A DNA stretch of 64,000 bases from UBA1447 sp002329225 (GCA_050946835.1 JBMNVN010000002.1:316764-380763), one strand, 5' to 3'; shown: positions 50,722 through 60,773, numbered from the stretch's first letter. Program-made: numbers and translations. Notes: generated by a model not told the origin, from the sequence alone.

Positions 50722-50972
50722 ATTGACTGTCCTCTGCTCACAGACGGACGAACCGTATATTAACACAGGCAAATAATTATTGCAAGGCCTTTTTGAAAAA
50801 ACAGAAGTGTCTTGAGAGGTTTTCTTCACTTATTTAAGCGGTACTTACGATTTTTTTTGCTTTTTTATTCAATTTATATTAAGCCGCACTTGATTTTAAG
50901 GTACCCATTATCTATAATCTATGTGTTAAAAAAACTATTGCTGACACGATGGTGAAAGGCGGTGGCTCCTAA

Positions 50973-51545
50973 TTGAAACTTCTTAAAAGTCGCATCCTGC
51001 AAGAAGCTGAAATACCCGAACCCGGCGTTTTGAAGGTAGACATGTTTCTCAACCACCAGATTGACGTTTCTTTGCTTAATGAAATCGGCAAAGAGTTTTA
51101 CAGGCGTTTTGCAAATGATAATGTAAACAAAATACTTACTGTAGAGGCTTCCGGCATAGGGATTGCCTGTATTGCCGCCCAATATTTCGGCGTTCCGGTT
51201 GTTTTTGCCAAAAAAGGTATTAACCGCAATGTGGGTAATGATGTATATTCAGGCAAGGCTGTTTCATTCACTAAATGTGATTGCCCTGTTATCGGCGTTT
51301 CCAAAAGATACCTTAGCGAAGAAGACCGTGTATTAATTTTAGATGACTTTTTGGCACACGGATCCGCCCTGATGTTGCTTTCAGATATTGTCAGGCAATC
51401 CGGTGCTGAACTTGTAGGAGCCGGAATAGTAATAGAAAAAGCCTTTCAACCCGGCGGGAAAAAGCTCAGGGAAGCCGGTCTTCGCATAGAATCTCTTGCT
51501 GTGATAAAATCAATGGACAATGGACTCATTGTCTTTGATGAATAA
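50973..51545 (+). CDS. xpt: Xanthine phosphoribosyltransferase
   Basis: A 190-residue type I phosphoribosyltransferase. VEASGIGIACIAA and VFAKKGINRN match Xpt, and VLILDDFLAHGSALM is the PRPP-binding loop. The start is TTG, consistent with MKLLKSRI and the family's usual N-terminus; the upstream GGCGG is a weak ribosome binding site. It converts xanthine and PRPP to XMP. The nucleoside/BMP transporter genes follow directly. I saw no clear purine riboswitch in the leader. Confidence 0.93.
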   Translation: MKLLKSRILQEAEIPEPGVLKVDMFLNHQIDVSLLNEIGKEFYRRFANDNVNKILTVEASGIGIACIAAQYFGVPVVFAKKGINRNVGNDVYSGKAVSFTKCDCPVIGVSKRYLSEEDRVLILDDFLAHGSALMLLSDIVRQSGAELVGAGIVIEKAFQPGGKKLREAGLRIESLAVIKSMDNGLIVFDE

Positions 51546-51562
51546 AATTGGGAGGAATATTG

Positions 51563-52732
51563 ATGAAAAAGTTAACCAAGGCACTCGCAATCATTCTGGC
51601 AGCTGCACTCGTGTTTTCCCTGGCAGCCTGTGACGGGCTTCCGGAAAAAGAAGAGACTTCTACAACTGCCGCCGCAGGAACCGCTCCGATCGCTAAAGAC
51701 AAGATTAAGATCGGCGTACTTCACATCACAAGCATTGAAGAAACATCGGGCTATACTTTTGCCCACCACTCCGGCATTCTTGAAATGAAGAAAAATATCG
51801 GCTTGAATGACGACCAGGTCATTGAAAAAGACAAAATTGACGATAATGATCAGGCAGCCACAAAAACCGCCATTCAGGAGATGATTGATGCCGGGTGTGA
51901 TGTGATTTTTGCCACCAGCTTTAACTACATGCACACCATGGAAGAATTTGCTAACGATCCGAAGTACAAAGACATTGTCTTCTCCCACTGCTCCGGATAC
52001 AAATTTAATGATTCCAACTTCAACAACTACTTCGGCCGCATTTATGAATCCCGTTACCTTGCCGGTATAGCCGCAGGACTGAAAGCCAAAGAGCTCGGTC
52101 AGCCTTTACTCGGTTTTGTTGCCGCACAGGATGTCAACAACTCGGAAGTTACCGGCGGAATCAACGCCTGGGCGTTGGGTATACAATCGGTCTATCCAGA
52201 AGCGCTTGTAAAAGTTAAGGTCACCGGCAGCTGGTATGACCCGCAGAAGGAAGCGGAAGCCGCTAAAGCTCTTATTGATGCAGGCTGCTTTGTGCTCGGT
52301 CAGCACAGCGACTCCGACACCACACAGACCGAGGCGGAAAAAGCTGGCAAGTTCGGTTGCGGTTACAACTCAGATATGACCGAGTTTGCTCCCAAGGGCC
52401 ACCTTTGCGCACCGATTTGGAATTGGGGCGTATACTACACCGAAGCGGTTCAACAGGTTATCAACGGAACATGGAAGCCCGTCAACTACTACGAGGGCAT
52501 GAATAAGGGTCTCGTAGACATTTCCCCGATTAATGAGGCAGTTGCCGCAAAGGGCACCGCTGAAGCAATTGCCGATGCAAAGGCCAAAATACAAGACGGT
52601 TCATTCTTCGTGTTCACCGGTCCGTTGGTTGACAATAAAGGCAACCAGATACTTGCCGAAGGCAAGAAGCTTACCGATGCGCAAATCACAGGTGGCATCA
52701 ATTACTACATCAAGGGTGTAGATCTTCTCTAA
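51563..52732 (+). CDS. BMP-family ABC transporter substrate-binding lipoprotein
   Basis: A 389-residue protein starting at ATG 51563 (GGGAGGAA upstream). The signal peptide ends in the lipobox LAAC, so it is anchored to the outer face of the membrane. The mature part is a BMP/Med periplasmic-binding fold (IKIGVLHITSIEETSGYTFA, ATSFNYMHTMEEFA, GVYYTEAVQQVINGTWKPV). Relatives bind purine nucleosides or bases; the linkage to xpt supports a purine ligand. Confidence 0.9.
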   Translation: MKKLTKALAIILAAALVFSLAACDGLPEKEETSTTAAAGTAPIAKDKIKIGVLHITSIEETSGYTFAHHSGILEMKKNIGLNDDQVIEKDKIDDNDQAATKTAIQEMIDAGCDVIFATSFNYMHTMEEFANDPKYKDIVFSHCSGYKFNDSNFNNYFGRIYESRYLAGIAAGLKAKELGQPLLGFVAAQDVNNSEVTGGINAWALGIQSVYPEALVKVKVTGSWYDPQKEAEAAKALIDAGCFVLGQHSDSDTTQTEAEKAGKFGCGYNSDMTEFAPKGHLCAPIWNWGVYYTEAVQQVINGTWKPVNYYEGMNKGLVDISPINEAVAAKGTAEAIADAKAKIQDGSFFVFTGPLVDNKGNQILAEGKKLTDAQITGGINYYIKGVDLL

Positions 52733-52740
52733 TCCATTCC

Positions 52741-52804
52741 GGGGGGGAGCGGGCGCTCTCCCCGCCTTTTTTATCCGGCCGGGGGCACATTTTATTGTGC
52801 CCCC
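52741..52804 (+). terminator. Two consecutive hairpins between lipoprotein and ATPase genes
   Basis: The first (52741-52772) is a G/C-rich stem followed by CTTTTTTA. The second pairs GGGGGCACA with TGTGCCCCC (52781-52804). Partial termination here would give more lipoprotein than ATPase, as is usual for ABC importers. Confidence 0.65.
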
Positions 52805-52826
52805 TGTTTGTTAACGGGAGTGTGTG

Positions 52827-54365
52827 ATGGAAAAAACTGAAGTCGCTATCGAGTTGTCCGGCATAACTAAAACATTCGGTACCGTAATAGCCAACGACAA
52901 TATAGATTTATCAGTTAATTCGGGTGAAATTATCGCTTTGTTGGGTGAAAACGGTTCGGGTAAAACAACGCTAATGAATATGCTTTCGGGGCTTTACCAT
53001 CCCGACAGCGGAACCATTCATGTTAAAGGACAGCAAGTTTCAATAAATTCGCCTAAAGATTCTTTTGCCCTCGGAATCGGTATGATTCACCAACACTTTA
53101 AATTGGTGGATGTTTTGTCGGCTCGGGAAAATATTCTTATGGGCACTAAAAGAATCGCCAAAAAAGAAGACAAGACATCAAAATCATCTATTGAAGAAAT
53201 AAGCAAAAGATTCGGTCTTGAAATTGACCTTGATAAAAAAATCTACGACATGTCCGTCAGTGAAAAACAGACGGTGGAAATATTAAAAGTTCTCTATCGG
53301 GGCGCCGATATTTTAATTCTTGATGAACCAACCGCCGTACTGACTCCCCAAGAGATTGATAAACTGTTTTTAATACTCAGAAAAATGCGCGACGAAGGCT
53401 GCGCCATAGTCATTATTACCCACAAGCTTAATGAAGTATTGGCCGTAAGCGACCGCGTTACGATTTTAAGAAAAGGTAAAAGTGTTGCAACAGTAATCAC
53501 CTCCGAAACAAACGCTTCCCAATTGACAGAGCTTATGGTGGGAAAACCTGTGGTGTTAGCCATAGACAGGCCCGACACCGAAAAGGAACCTGCCGTACTT
53601 GAGGTTGTTTGGCTCGGAGTTAAAAACAGCGAAGGCGCCAATGCGCTTAACGATTTATCTTTCACCATAAGCGGCGGCGAAATTTTAGGCGTGGCCGGCG
53701 TAGCCGGCAGCGGACAAAAAGAATTGTGTGAAGCAATCGCAGGTCTGCTGAAAATTAAAGAAGGAGCAATACTTTACAGGAAAGAGAATATTGTCGGCAA
53801 ATCCCCTGCCGAGATTATAAAAGCGGGTATTTCCATGAGCTTTATTCCCGAAGACCGGCTCGGCATGGGGCTTGTTGCATCCATGGATATAACGCACAAT
53901 ATGCTCTTAAAATCTTACAAAGAAGGCAAGCCCGTAATATTAAACCGTAAGCCGGCAAGGGTATTAGCCGAAAAGCTTGTAGATACTCTTGACATTTCAA
54001 CACCGAGTATTTCCACTCCTGTCCGCAAACTTTCAGGCGGTAATGTTCAAAAAGTGCTACTGGGGCGAGAGATTCAGTCGAACCCTCAGCTATTGATTAC
54101 AGCTTATCCTGTACGCGGTCTTGATATAAACTCCTCTTACACAATATATGATTTGCTTAATGAACAAAAGAAGCGAGGAGTTGCAATTCTGTTTATCGGA
54201 GAGGATTTGGATGTTTTGCTTGAATTGTGTGACAGGATTCTGGTTCTCTGTCATGGGGAAAATATGGGTATCGTTGATGCCGGCAAGGCTACTAAAGAAA
54301 TGCTCGGGTTAATGATGACCGGGCAGAAATTGGGAAGGGACGGTGAGATAAATGACCGGCAGTAG
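52827..54365 (+). CDS. Nucleoside ABC transporter ATP-binding protein (two ABC domains)
   Basis: A 512-residue duplicated ATPase of the RbsA/YufO (NupA) type. First domain: Walker A GENGSGKTTL, Q-loop MIHQHFKLVD, Walker B DILILDEPTAVL. Second domain: GVAGSGQKELCEAI, a degenerate Walker A; signature LSGGNVQKVLLGREI; Walker B-like LLITAYPVRGLD, in which the usual catalytic Glu region is altered. One catalytic and one degenerate site is normal for this family. The ATG at 52827 is preferred over the adjacent GTG. Confidence 0.93.
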   Translation: MEKTEVAIELSGITKTFGTVIANDNIDLSVNSGEIIALLGENGSGKTTLMNMLSGLYHPDSGTIHVKGQQVSINSPKDSFALGIGMIHQHFKLVDVLSARENILMGTKRIAKKEDKTSKSSIEEISKRFGLEIDLDKKIYDMSVSEKQTVEILKVLYRGADILILDEPTAVLTPQEIDKLFLILRKMRDEGCAIVIITHKLNEVLAVSDRVTILRKGKSVATVITSETNASQLTELMVGKPVVLAIDRPDTEKEPAVLEVVWLGVKNSEGANALNDLSFTISGGEILGVAGVAGSGQKELCEAIAGLLKIKEGAILYRKENIVGKSPAEIIKAGISMSFIPEDRLGMGLVASMDITHNMLLKSYKEGKPVILNRKPARVLAEKLVDTLDISTPSISTPVRKLSGGNVQKVLLGREIQSNPQLLITAYPVRGLDINSSYTIYDLLNEQKKRGVAILFIGEDLDVLLELCDRILVLCHGENMGIVDAGKATKEMLGLMMTGQKLGRDGEINDRQ

Positions 54366-55467
54366 TTTGACTCATACAAAAAAATCAGGAGAGCCTTTGG
54401 TACGAATCGCACGACGTAATGAGCTCTCAACGGGGAAAGTTTGGTTACTTAGACTCGCCGCCTTTTTACTTGCCATTGCCGCAGGCGGTTTATTTATGTG
54501 GATGATGGGAAAAAATCCCTTGACTGCCTACGGCTACATTTTGAAAGGTGCATTTGTAGGTTCCAAGCGCAATCCCCTATCTTCCATACAAGCTACAATA
54601 ATTTTCACAATACCTCTTACCATAGTTTCCCTTGGTCTTTCCCTCGCTTACAAGATGAAGTTCTGGAACATCGGAGGAGAAGGACAGATAATAATCGGAG
54701 CCGTCTGCGCCACCTATTTTGCTCTTTTTCACAGTTACCTTCCAAAACCGATTTTGCTTACAATAATGTTTGTGGTCGGAGCGTTGGGCGGAGGAATCTG
54801 GGCATTGATCCCCGCATTGTTTAAGGTCAGGTTTAATACAAATGAAACCCTGTTTACCTTGATGCTCAACTACATAGGGCTTTATATAATTAAGTATTTG
54901 GAAAACGGTCCGTGGCGGGCCACACCCGGTTTTGCCAATATAGCTAAAATTGACGAGAGCGCCCGTTTACCGCAGATATCCGGCATTCACATAGGCTGGA
55001 TATTTGCCGTTTTTCTGATCGGGTTTATCTATTTTTATTTGTATCACACAAAGCACGGGTACGAGATAAGCGTTGTTGGTGAAAGCCAGCCCACAGCCCA
55101 CTACGCCGGTATGAATGTTAAGACCATTATTCTGCGTACAATTTTTTTGAGCGGTGCAATTTGCGGTATAGCGGGAATGATTCAGGTTGCCGGAATAGAT
55201 TACACTCTCTCAACGGGTGTTTCCGGCGGGGTAGGTTTTGAGGGCATCACGGTTGCCTGGTTGGCTCAGCTTAACCCCTTTGTTATAGCGGTTGTTTCAT
55301 TTGTTTTCAGTGTTCTGGAAAAAGGCAGCCGGGTTATGCAGACCGAACTCGGATTATCCGCAGCCTCCACCGGAGTGTTGCAGGGAATTATCCTGTTCTT
55401 CTTTTTGGGTTGTGAATTCTTTGTTCGCTACACCTTTGTTTTCGGAAAAAGGAGGGCCTCAAAATGA
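54352..55467 (+). CDS. Nucleoside ABC transporter permease 1
   Basis: A 371-residue BPD_transp_2 family membrane protein with about 8-10 helices and the cytoplasmic coupling motif GESQPTAHYAGMNV. Its ATG overlaps the ATPase gene by 14 bases. YufP/NupB-like in order and length. Confidence 0.92.
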   Translation: MTGSSLTHTKKSGEPLVRIARRNELSTGKVWLLRLAAFLLAIAAGGLFMWMMGKNPLTAYGYILKGAFVGSKRNPLSSIQATIIFTIPLTIVSLGLSLAYKMKFWNIGGEGQIIIGAVCATYFALFHSYLPKPILLTIMFVVGALGGGIWALIPALFKVRFNTNETLFTLMLNYIGLYIIKYLENGPWRATPGFANIAKIDESARLPQISGIHIGWIFAVFLIGFIYFYLYHTKHGYEISVVGESQPTAHYAGMNVKTIILRTIFLSGAICGIAGMIQVAGIDYTLSTGVSGGVGFEGITVAWLAQLNPFVIAVVSFVFSVLEKGSRVMQTELGLSAASTGVLQGIILFFFLGCEFFVRYTFVFGKRRASK

Positions 55468-56423
55468 ACAATATGTTTGTAAACTTTCTTATAGCCTCTA
55501 TTGTTTCAGGAGCGCCGTTACTTTTTGCAACGGTGGGAGAAATTCTTACCGAAAAAGCCGGGAATTTGAATTTGGGCGTTGAGGGCATGATGTGGATGGG
55601 CGCCCTTGCCGGGTTTTATGTAGCCTATAAGACGGAAAGTGTCACACTTGCAATTTTTTCCGCTTTTTGTTTTGCGGCCTTAGGTGCATTCATTTATGCA
55701 CTGCTTACGGTTACCTTTAAAGCTAACCAAAATGTTACCGGTCTTACCCTGACCACTTTCGGCATAGGATTGTCCACTGTTTTAGGTTATGCCATGACCT
55801 CCGCCGAAGGCGGTGCGCCCAAAGTTTCCGACGGCGTCAAGGCCGCTCTTTCCTCCCTCAACATTCCTTTGCTAAGCAAAATACCCGTAATAGGGCCTAT
55901 TGTTTTCAATCACAATATCCTTGTATATCTTGGCATATTTATTGCCGTTTTATGCGCATTTTATTTGAAAAAGACACGCACAGGTTTAAATGTAAGGGCA
56001 GTTGGCGAAAATCCCGCCGCTGCCGACGCCGCAGGCATAAATGTGACAAGAGCTAAATACCTTAACATCATAATCGGCGGCGGAATATGCGGTATCGGCG
56101 GAGCTTATATGTCGCTTATAACTGCAAACGGAAGCTGGCAGCCGGGCGGCATTGTAAACGGAAGCGGCTGGATAGCCGTGGCACTGGTTATTTTTGTAAG
56201 TTGGAGCCCCCTTAAAGCAATATTAGGTTCTTTTGTATTCGGCGCTTTTAACGCTTTGAGTAATTATGTGCCTGCAAGCGTAATAGAAATACCCATCTCC
56301 ATTTATCAAATGCTTCCCTTTATCCTAACAATTCTGGTTCTGATTATCACATCAATCAGAGAGAGCCGTGAGAACTCACAACCTGCAGGTTGCGGAGTAA
56401 ATTATTTTCGTGAAGACAGATAG
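55464..56423 (+). CDS. Nucleoside ABC transporter permease 2
   Basis: A 319-residue BPD_transp_2 permease, YufQ/NupC-like: EKAGNLNLGVEGMMWMGAL near the start and the coupling motif GENPAAADAAGINVTRAKYL. It overlaps permease 1 by ATGA. It ends with TAG. Confidence 0.92.
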   Translation: MNNMFVNFLIASIVSGAPLLFATVGEILTEKAGNLNLGVEGMMWMGALAGFYVAYKTESVTLAIFSAFCFAALGAFIYALLTVTFKANQNVTGLTLTTFGIGLSTVLGYAMTSAEGGAPKVSDGVKAALSSLNIPLLSKIPVIGPIVFNHNILVYLGIFIAVLCAFYLKKTRTGLNVRAVGENPAAADAAGINVTRAKYLNIIIGGGICGIGGAYMSLITANGSWQPGGIVNGSGWIAVALVIFVSWSPLKAILGSFVFGAFNALSNYVPASVIEIPISIYQMLPFILTILVLIITSIRESRENSQPAGCGVNYFREDR

Positions 56424-56463
56424 ACGATTAAAGCATCATCGCGGCATTTTTGTATAATAATTT

Positions 56464-56498
56464 GAGGCGACTTTATTAAAAAGCCGCCTCTCTTTTTT
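56464..56498 (+). terminator. Terminator of xpt/nucleoside transporter operon
   Basis: GAGGCGACTTT pairs with AAAGCCGCCTC (one mismatch), followed by TCTTTTTT. Confidence 0.8.
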
Positions 56499-56522
56499 AC
56501 TGTTAAAGTTATTACTAAAAAC

Positions 56523-57626
56523 CTAACGGGTCAGAATATGGTAGATTACCTCGGTAATTGTTTCAAGGTCTTTTACTGCAATATGCTCACTGCAGCTATG
56601 CACATCGCTCATACCTACGCCCAAATTTACAACCTCTATGCCGTTTGCAAAAATGTGAGTCGCATCACAGCCGCCGAAAGATTCGGCAATAAAACATTCC
56701 CGTCCCGCCTTTTTAAATGCTTCCCGAACCATATCTATTAATGAAGAATCATCGGGAACATTTATCACATAAGAGCAACGCTCAACTCTCATCTCATAGG
56801 TGGCTCCGTAATCTTTACAGGCTTCTTTAACGGCTTTTTCAGCCGCTTTAATATGATTTTGCGCCGTTTCTTCAGAAAAAGAGCGTATTTCCATATCAAA
56901 GCTTGCGGTATCAGCCACTATATTGGTCTTGCCCGGAGAAAGAAAGTTGCTGATATTCATAACCGTGATATCATCCACACGGCCTACCTTTATTGAGTTG
57001 ACAGCCTGTGCTGCGGCTTTTAAGGCATGAATCCCCTGTTCAGGAGCCATACCGGCATGGGCTGACCGTCCCCTGACGGTAAAGTATATTTTAATATTTG
57101 CCGGGTTTCTGTTTATTATTTCGCCAATACGCTCATTATCCAAAACCAAAGCGGCTTTGCTTTTTATCAACTTGTAATCAGCATACTTTGCACCGAGGAG
57201 GCCTAACTCTTCACATATAGAAAAAAGAACCTCCACACTGTTGTGCGGACGGCCTTCTTCAATTATCATCTCAACCGCTTCCAAAACAGCGGCAATCGCC
57301 GCCTTATCATCGGCGCCGAGTATTGTTGTACCGTCGGAATAAATTACCCCGTCTTTCAACTCCGGTTTGATGTTCACACCGGGAGTAACCGTGTCCAAAT
57401 GAGCACTGAGTAAAAGAGGTTCACCGTTGCCCTCAAGTCCGGCAATAATATTCCAACCGTTTGAACCGCATTTAGAACCGACTTCATCACGATATATATC
57501 AAAGCCCAGAAGACGCAACTCATCTTCTATTAATAGGCAAAACTCTTTTTCGTTGCCCGACTCGCTTGAGCACCTTACATAGCGGAAGAAGCGCTCGATA
57601 AGCCGCTGAGTATTCAAACACAACAC
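56523..57626 (-). CDS. M20-family peptidase (PepT-like)
   Basis: A 367-residue zinc aminopeptidase/tripeptidase-like protein. The metal-site motifs are SAHLDTVTPG, TTILGADDKAA, and FSICEELGLLGA (Glu-Glu pair). A dimerisation-type insert begins AHAGMAPEQGIHALKAA. Cytosolic, probably hydrolysing small peptides. The start appears to be GTG at 57626 with a weak ribosome binding site; it follows the DUF1667 gene by 19 bases on the same strand. Confidence 0.9.
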   Translation of the reverse strand: MLCLNTQRLIERFFRYVRCSSESGNEKEFCLLIEDELRLLGFDIYRDEVGSKCGSNGWNIIAGLEGNGEPLLLSAHLDTVTPGVNIKPELKDGVIYSDGTTILGADDKAAIAAVLEAVEMIIEEGRPHNSVEVLFSICEELGLLGAKYADYKLIKSKAALVLDNERIGEIINRNPANIKIYFTVRGRSAHAGMAPEQGIHALKAAAQAVNSIKVGRVDDITVMNISNFLSPGKTNIVADTASFDMEIRSFSEETAQNHIKAAEKAVKEACKDYGATYEMRVERCSYVINVPDDSSLIDMVREAFKKAGRECFIAESFGGCDATHIFANGIEVVNLGVGMSDVHSCSEHIAVKDLETITEVIYHILTR

Positions 57627-57645
57627 AACTTTCTAAAATTCAGTT

Positions 57646-58011
57646 TTATTCCGCAGGACAGATGCCGGTTGCGACGATATCAACGCCTGTATCCAAGGCA
57701 TTCTTAATAATTACATCGCCTATTTTTACAGGGGCTTTAACTGTAACCGAGTTAATAACGGCCATGCTTTCGAGCATTTTTTCTTTAGGAATAGGTTTTT
57801 CCGTCTTTACGGGAACCAGAGGCTTTTTACCTCCTGTAACCTTTACGGTGGAAGTCAAAGATCTGGTAGGAGCGGTACATTCCGTAACGGCATATGCTTC
57901 GCCCCGTTTGCATTGATTACCGCTTATTGATGTTATATTATTGTTTTCATCAAATTCGACACTTATCGAACAGCCTATGGGGCAGGCTACACATATCAGT
58001 TCTCTAATCAT
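57646..58011 (-). CDS. DUF1667 protein
   Basis: A 121-residue protein with four Cys in CVACPIGCSISV, NQCKRGEAYA and VTECTAPTR, probably an iron-sulfur or metal site. DUF1667 proteins are regularly encoded with GlpA/GlpB-like flavoproteins, as here. It starts 1 base after the upstream oxidoreductase stops. Probably an electron-transfer accessory. Confidence 0.88.
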   Translation of the reverse strand: MIRELICVACPIGCSISVEFDENNNITSISGNQCKRGEAYAVTECTAPTRSLTSTVKVTGGKKPLVPVKTEKPIPKEKMLESMAVINSVTVKAPVKIGDVIIKNALDTGVDIVATGICPAE

Positions 58012-58012
58012 T

Positions 58013-59281
58013 TCAGACCTCCACCCTCACTACAAGTTCACTTTTAACAGACAGTTGTTCTAAAAGCTCTTTCTTGATCGTTATATCTTCCATTTCACCG
58101 GGGGTCAGTTTCGGACGCCTACGGCTGAGCAAGATTTCGTCATTACTTTCCAAAAACACTTTGGCGTTTTTATAGACCTGACCGACACGGAAAAAGAGTT
58201 TAATATCATCGTCATAATTTAAATTAATCTTATGGGGAATTACGTAACGAACACCGTCAATCCCTTTTGTGGTAACAAAAGCAGGTTCGGTCGTATTACC
58301 CAAAATATAGTTTGCCGCTCCCTCACCGGCAAGGCGGCTTTCGACTGTGACATAGTCCACCAAATCGTGCACATGCAGAACATTTCCGCAGGCAAATACA
58401 CCTTTTTGAGTGGTTTCCCTGCTTTCAGTTACAACCGGTCCGCCGGTAACAGGGTCAATCTCAATCCCCATTGAATTAGACAGTTCATTTTCGGGGATTA
58501 AACCCACGGACAGCATCAAAGTATCGCAGGGCACATATTCTTCCGTTCCTTTTATAGGCCTGCGGTTTCTGTCAACCTTTGCAATTGTTACGCCCTCAAC
58601 CCGCTCTTTTCCGTGTACTTCAATGACGGTGCAGCTAAGTTTTAGAGGGATATCGAAGTCTTCAAGGCATTGCACGATATTCCTCGTCAAACCTCCGGAA
58701 TAAGGCATGAGTTCGCACACCATTTTTACATTGGCACCCTCAAGAGTCATCCTGCGCGCCATTATAAGCCCTATATCGCCCGAGCCGAGGATTACAATCT
58801 CTTTCCCCGGCATATAGCCTCGAATATTAACATACTCCTGCGCAGTACCTGCGGTCATTACTCCGGCCACACGGGTTCCCGCAATATTAAGCGCCCCTCT
58901 CGGCCGTTCCCTGCAGCCCATAGCAAGAATAATAGCCTTTGCGGAAATATCAAGAAGGCCGTCGGTTTTATTTACCGCAGTTACAATGTTGTCGGAAGAA
59001 ATGTTGATGACCATTGTATCCGTTTTTACGGTAATACCGCTGCTTTCCACAGGCAAGGAAAACCTTGCAGCATACTCAGGGCCGGAAAGCTCTTCATTAA
59101 AATAGTGAAGGCCGAAACCCGTATGTATACACTGCTCAAGTATTCCTCCAAGTGACGGAGCCCTTTCAAGAATTATTATGCTGTTTACGCCGCATTCCTT
59201 CGCTCTAAGGGCTGCAGCCATTCCGGCGGGTCCCCCGCCGACAACAACAAGATCATAAAGCTGTGTCATTTTAACCCTCAC
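58013..59281 (-). CDS. FAD-dependent oxidoreductase, GlpB/HcnB-like partner subunit
   Basis: A 422-residue protein with two nucleotide-binding motifs, VVGGGPAGMAAALRA (FAD) and IVILGSGDIGLIMARRM (NAD(P)), and a middle sequence MGCRERPRGALNIAG typical of this class. Its ATG region overlaps the stop of the GlpA-like gene by 4 bases. It probably forms a complex with GlpA-like and DUF1667 proteins that passes electrons from glycerol-3-phosphate or a related substrate. Confidence 0.88.
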   Translation of the reverse strand: MRVKMTQLYDLVVVGGGPAGMAAALRAKECGVNSIIILERAPSLGGILEQCIHTGFGLHYFNEELSGPEYAARFSLPVESSGITVKTDTMVINISSDNIVTAVNKTDGLLDISAKAIILAMGCRERPRGALNIAGTRVAGVMTAGTAQEYVNIRGYMPGKEIVILGSGDIGLIMARRMTLEGANVKMVCELMPYSGGLTRNIVQCLEDFDIPLKLSCTVIEVHGKERVEGVTIAKVDRNRRPIKGTEEYVPCDTLMLSVGLIPENELSNSMGIEIDPVTGGPVVTESRETTQKGVFACGNVLHVHDLVDYVTVESRLAGEGAANYILGNTTEPAFVTTKGIDGVRYVIPHKINLNYDDDIKLFFRVGQVYKNAKVFLESNDEILLSRRRPKLTPGEMEDITIKKELLEQLSVKSELVVRVEV

Positions 59282-60717
59282 TTTGTTCTGTCATAAAGAA
59301 GATTGGAGTTGCCTCCGGATTTGGTTATCGTGTTAATATCCACGCCCATTTCTCTTGCCAGGATTTCCGCAACCTTTGAGCCGCAAAAACCGCCTTGACA
59401 ACGCCCCATTCCGGAACGGGTTCTTCTTTTTACCCCGTCAACGTCTGTTGCTCCCACGGGCGCACGAATAGCATCAATAATTTCGCCTTCCGATACCGTT
59501 TCACAACGGCAAACGATTCTGCCATAGGCACTGTCTTTTTCAATAAGTTCTCGCAACTGTTCGTCTGCAAGCTCTTTTACCCGAACCGGCTCAGGGCGTA
59601 CAGGATTATAGTTCCGATTTTTCTTCTGCTTTCCCGCGACATCCATAAACATTGAACATACATATTTTGCTATTGCCGGTGCAGCTGTAAGGCCGGGCGA
59701 TTCTATGCCGACAAGATGTATAACCCTTTTATTCGTCTTACTGTATTCTATGAAGAAGTCATTGGAGTTGGCATTGTGAGCGCGAAGCCCCGCAAAGGAT
59801 GTAATCAAGTCAACAGTGCTGAGTTTTGTTATAGACCGCCTTGCAGTTTTGAGGACTTCCTCAGTTCCCTTGGCAGAGGTAGCGCAATTGTCTTTATCAT
59901 CAACATCTTCGGCATTAGGACCGATAATAACATTACCGTGAGTAGTCGGCGCTATAAGAACGCCTTTACCCATTTTTGTGGGGCATTGGAATACAACACG
60001 TTTGACCAAACCGTCCATCTTCTTGTCAAACAGGAAGTACTCCCCTTTTCGGGCAATTATCTTATAGTCATTATCGCCAAATAACTTAGCCACTTTATCC
60101 GCATATACTCCGGCGCTGTTAATCACATAGGAAGCGCTGACACTCTCTTGCCCGGAACTCAGGACTAAGGTTCCGTCATCTTCCGTGCTCACATTTTTTA
60201 CTTCAAAATTTCTTTTCAGTTCCACACCGTTTGTTACAGCATTTTCAGCAGCGGCAATTGCCAAGCCGTAAGGACAAATAATAGCCGCTGTTGGCGCCCA
60301 GAGCGCCCCCTTGGCGTTAACATTCACATTGGGTTCCAATTCCCTCAGTTTATCCTGTCCTATAATTCTCAAATCCTGGACACCGTTTTGATTCCCGCGC
60401 AAAAGCAGATTTGTAAGAGTGTGCATCTGGGTGTCATTAAAGGCGATAACAAGCGAACCGATGTTCTTGTAAGGAACACCCAATTCTTCGCAAACCGACT
60501 CCATCATACAGCAACCCTTTATGCTTAGCTTTGCTTTTAAAGTTCCCGGCTCGGCATCAAAACCGGCATGAACTATGGCGCTGTTGGCTTTTGTGGTACC
60601 CATTGCAACGTCATTGCATTTTTCAAGCAGGACAACCGAAAGGTCATATGCACTCAATTCCCGGGCAATTAAAGTACCCACAACCCCTGCCCCTATAATC
60701 GCTACATCATATTTCAC
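59278..60717 (-). CDS. GlpA-like FAD-dependent glycerol-3-phosphate dehydrogenase
   Basis: A 479-residue protein. The N-terminal DAO/FAD domain starts AIIGAGVVGTLIARELS; the C-terminal BFD-like [2Fe-2S] domain has CRCETVSEGEI and GRCQGGFC. This matches anaerobic glycerol-3-phosphate dehydrogenase subunit A and related oxidoreductases. It should oxidise glycerol-3-phosphate to dihydroxyacetone phosphate. The two GDPD genes in the window could supply the substrate. First gene of a four-gene unit ending with the M20 peptidase. Confidence 0.9.
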   Translation of the reverse strand: MKYDVAIIGAGVVGTLIARELSAYDLSVVLLEKCNDVAMGTTKANSAIVHAGFDAEPGTLKAKLSIKGCCMMESVCEELGVPYKNIGSLVIAFNDTQMHTLTNLLLRGNQNGVQDLRIIGQDKLRELEPNVNVNAKGALWAPTAAIICPYGLAIAAAENAVTNGVELKRNFEVKNVSTEDDGTLVLSSGQESVSASYVINSAGVYADKVAKLFGDNDYKIIARKGEYFLFDKKMDGLVKRVVFQCPTKMGKGVLIAPTTHGNVIIGPNAEDVDDKDNCATSAKGTEEVLKTARRSITKLSTVDLITSFAGLRAHNANSNDFFIEYSKTNKRVIHLVGIESPGLTAAPAIAKYVCSMFMDVAGKQKKNRNYNPVRPEPVRVKELADEQLRELIEKDSAYGRIVCRCETVSEGEIIDAIRAPVGATDVDGVKRRTRSGMGRCQGGFCGSKVAEILAREMGVDINTITKSGGNSNLLYDRTK

Positions 60718-60773
60718 TTAGATTCCTCCATAAAAAAAGTGGAAATAACGACTAAAAAAACGAAAAAACAATA

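Noticed and set aside
50850..50972. Purine riboswitch upstream of xpt
   Set aside because: The conserved TATA...GTATGGCACG...CCGTAAAT core of the family was not found in the leader.
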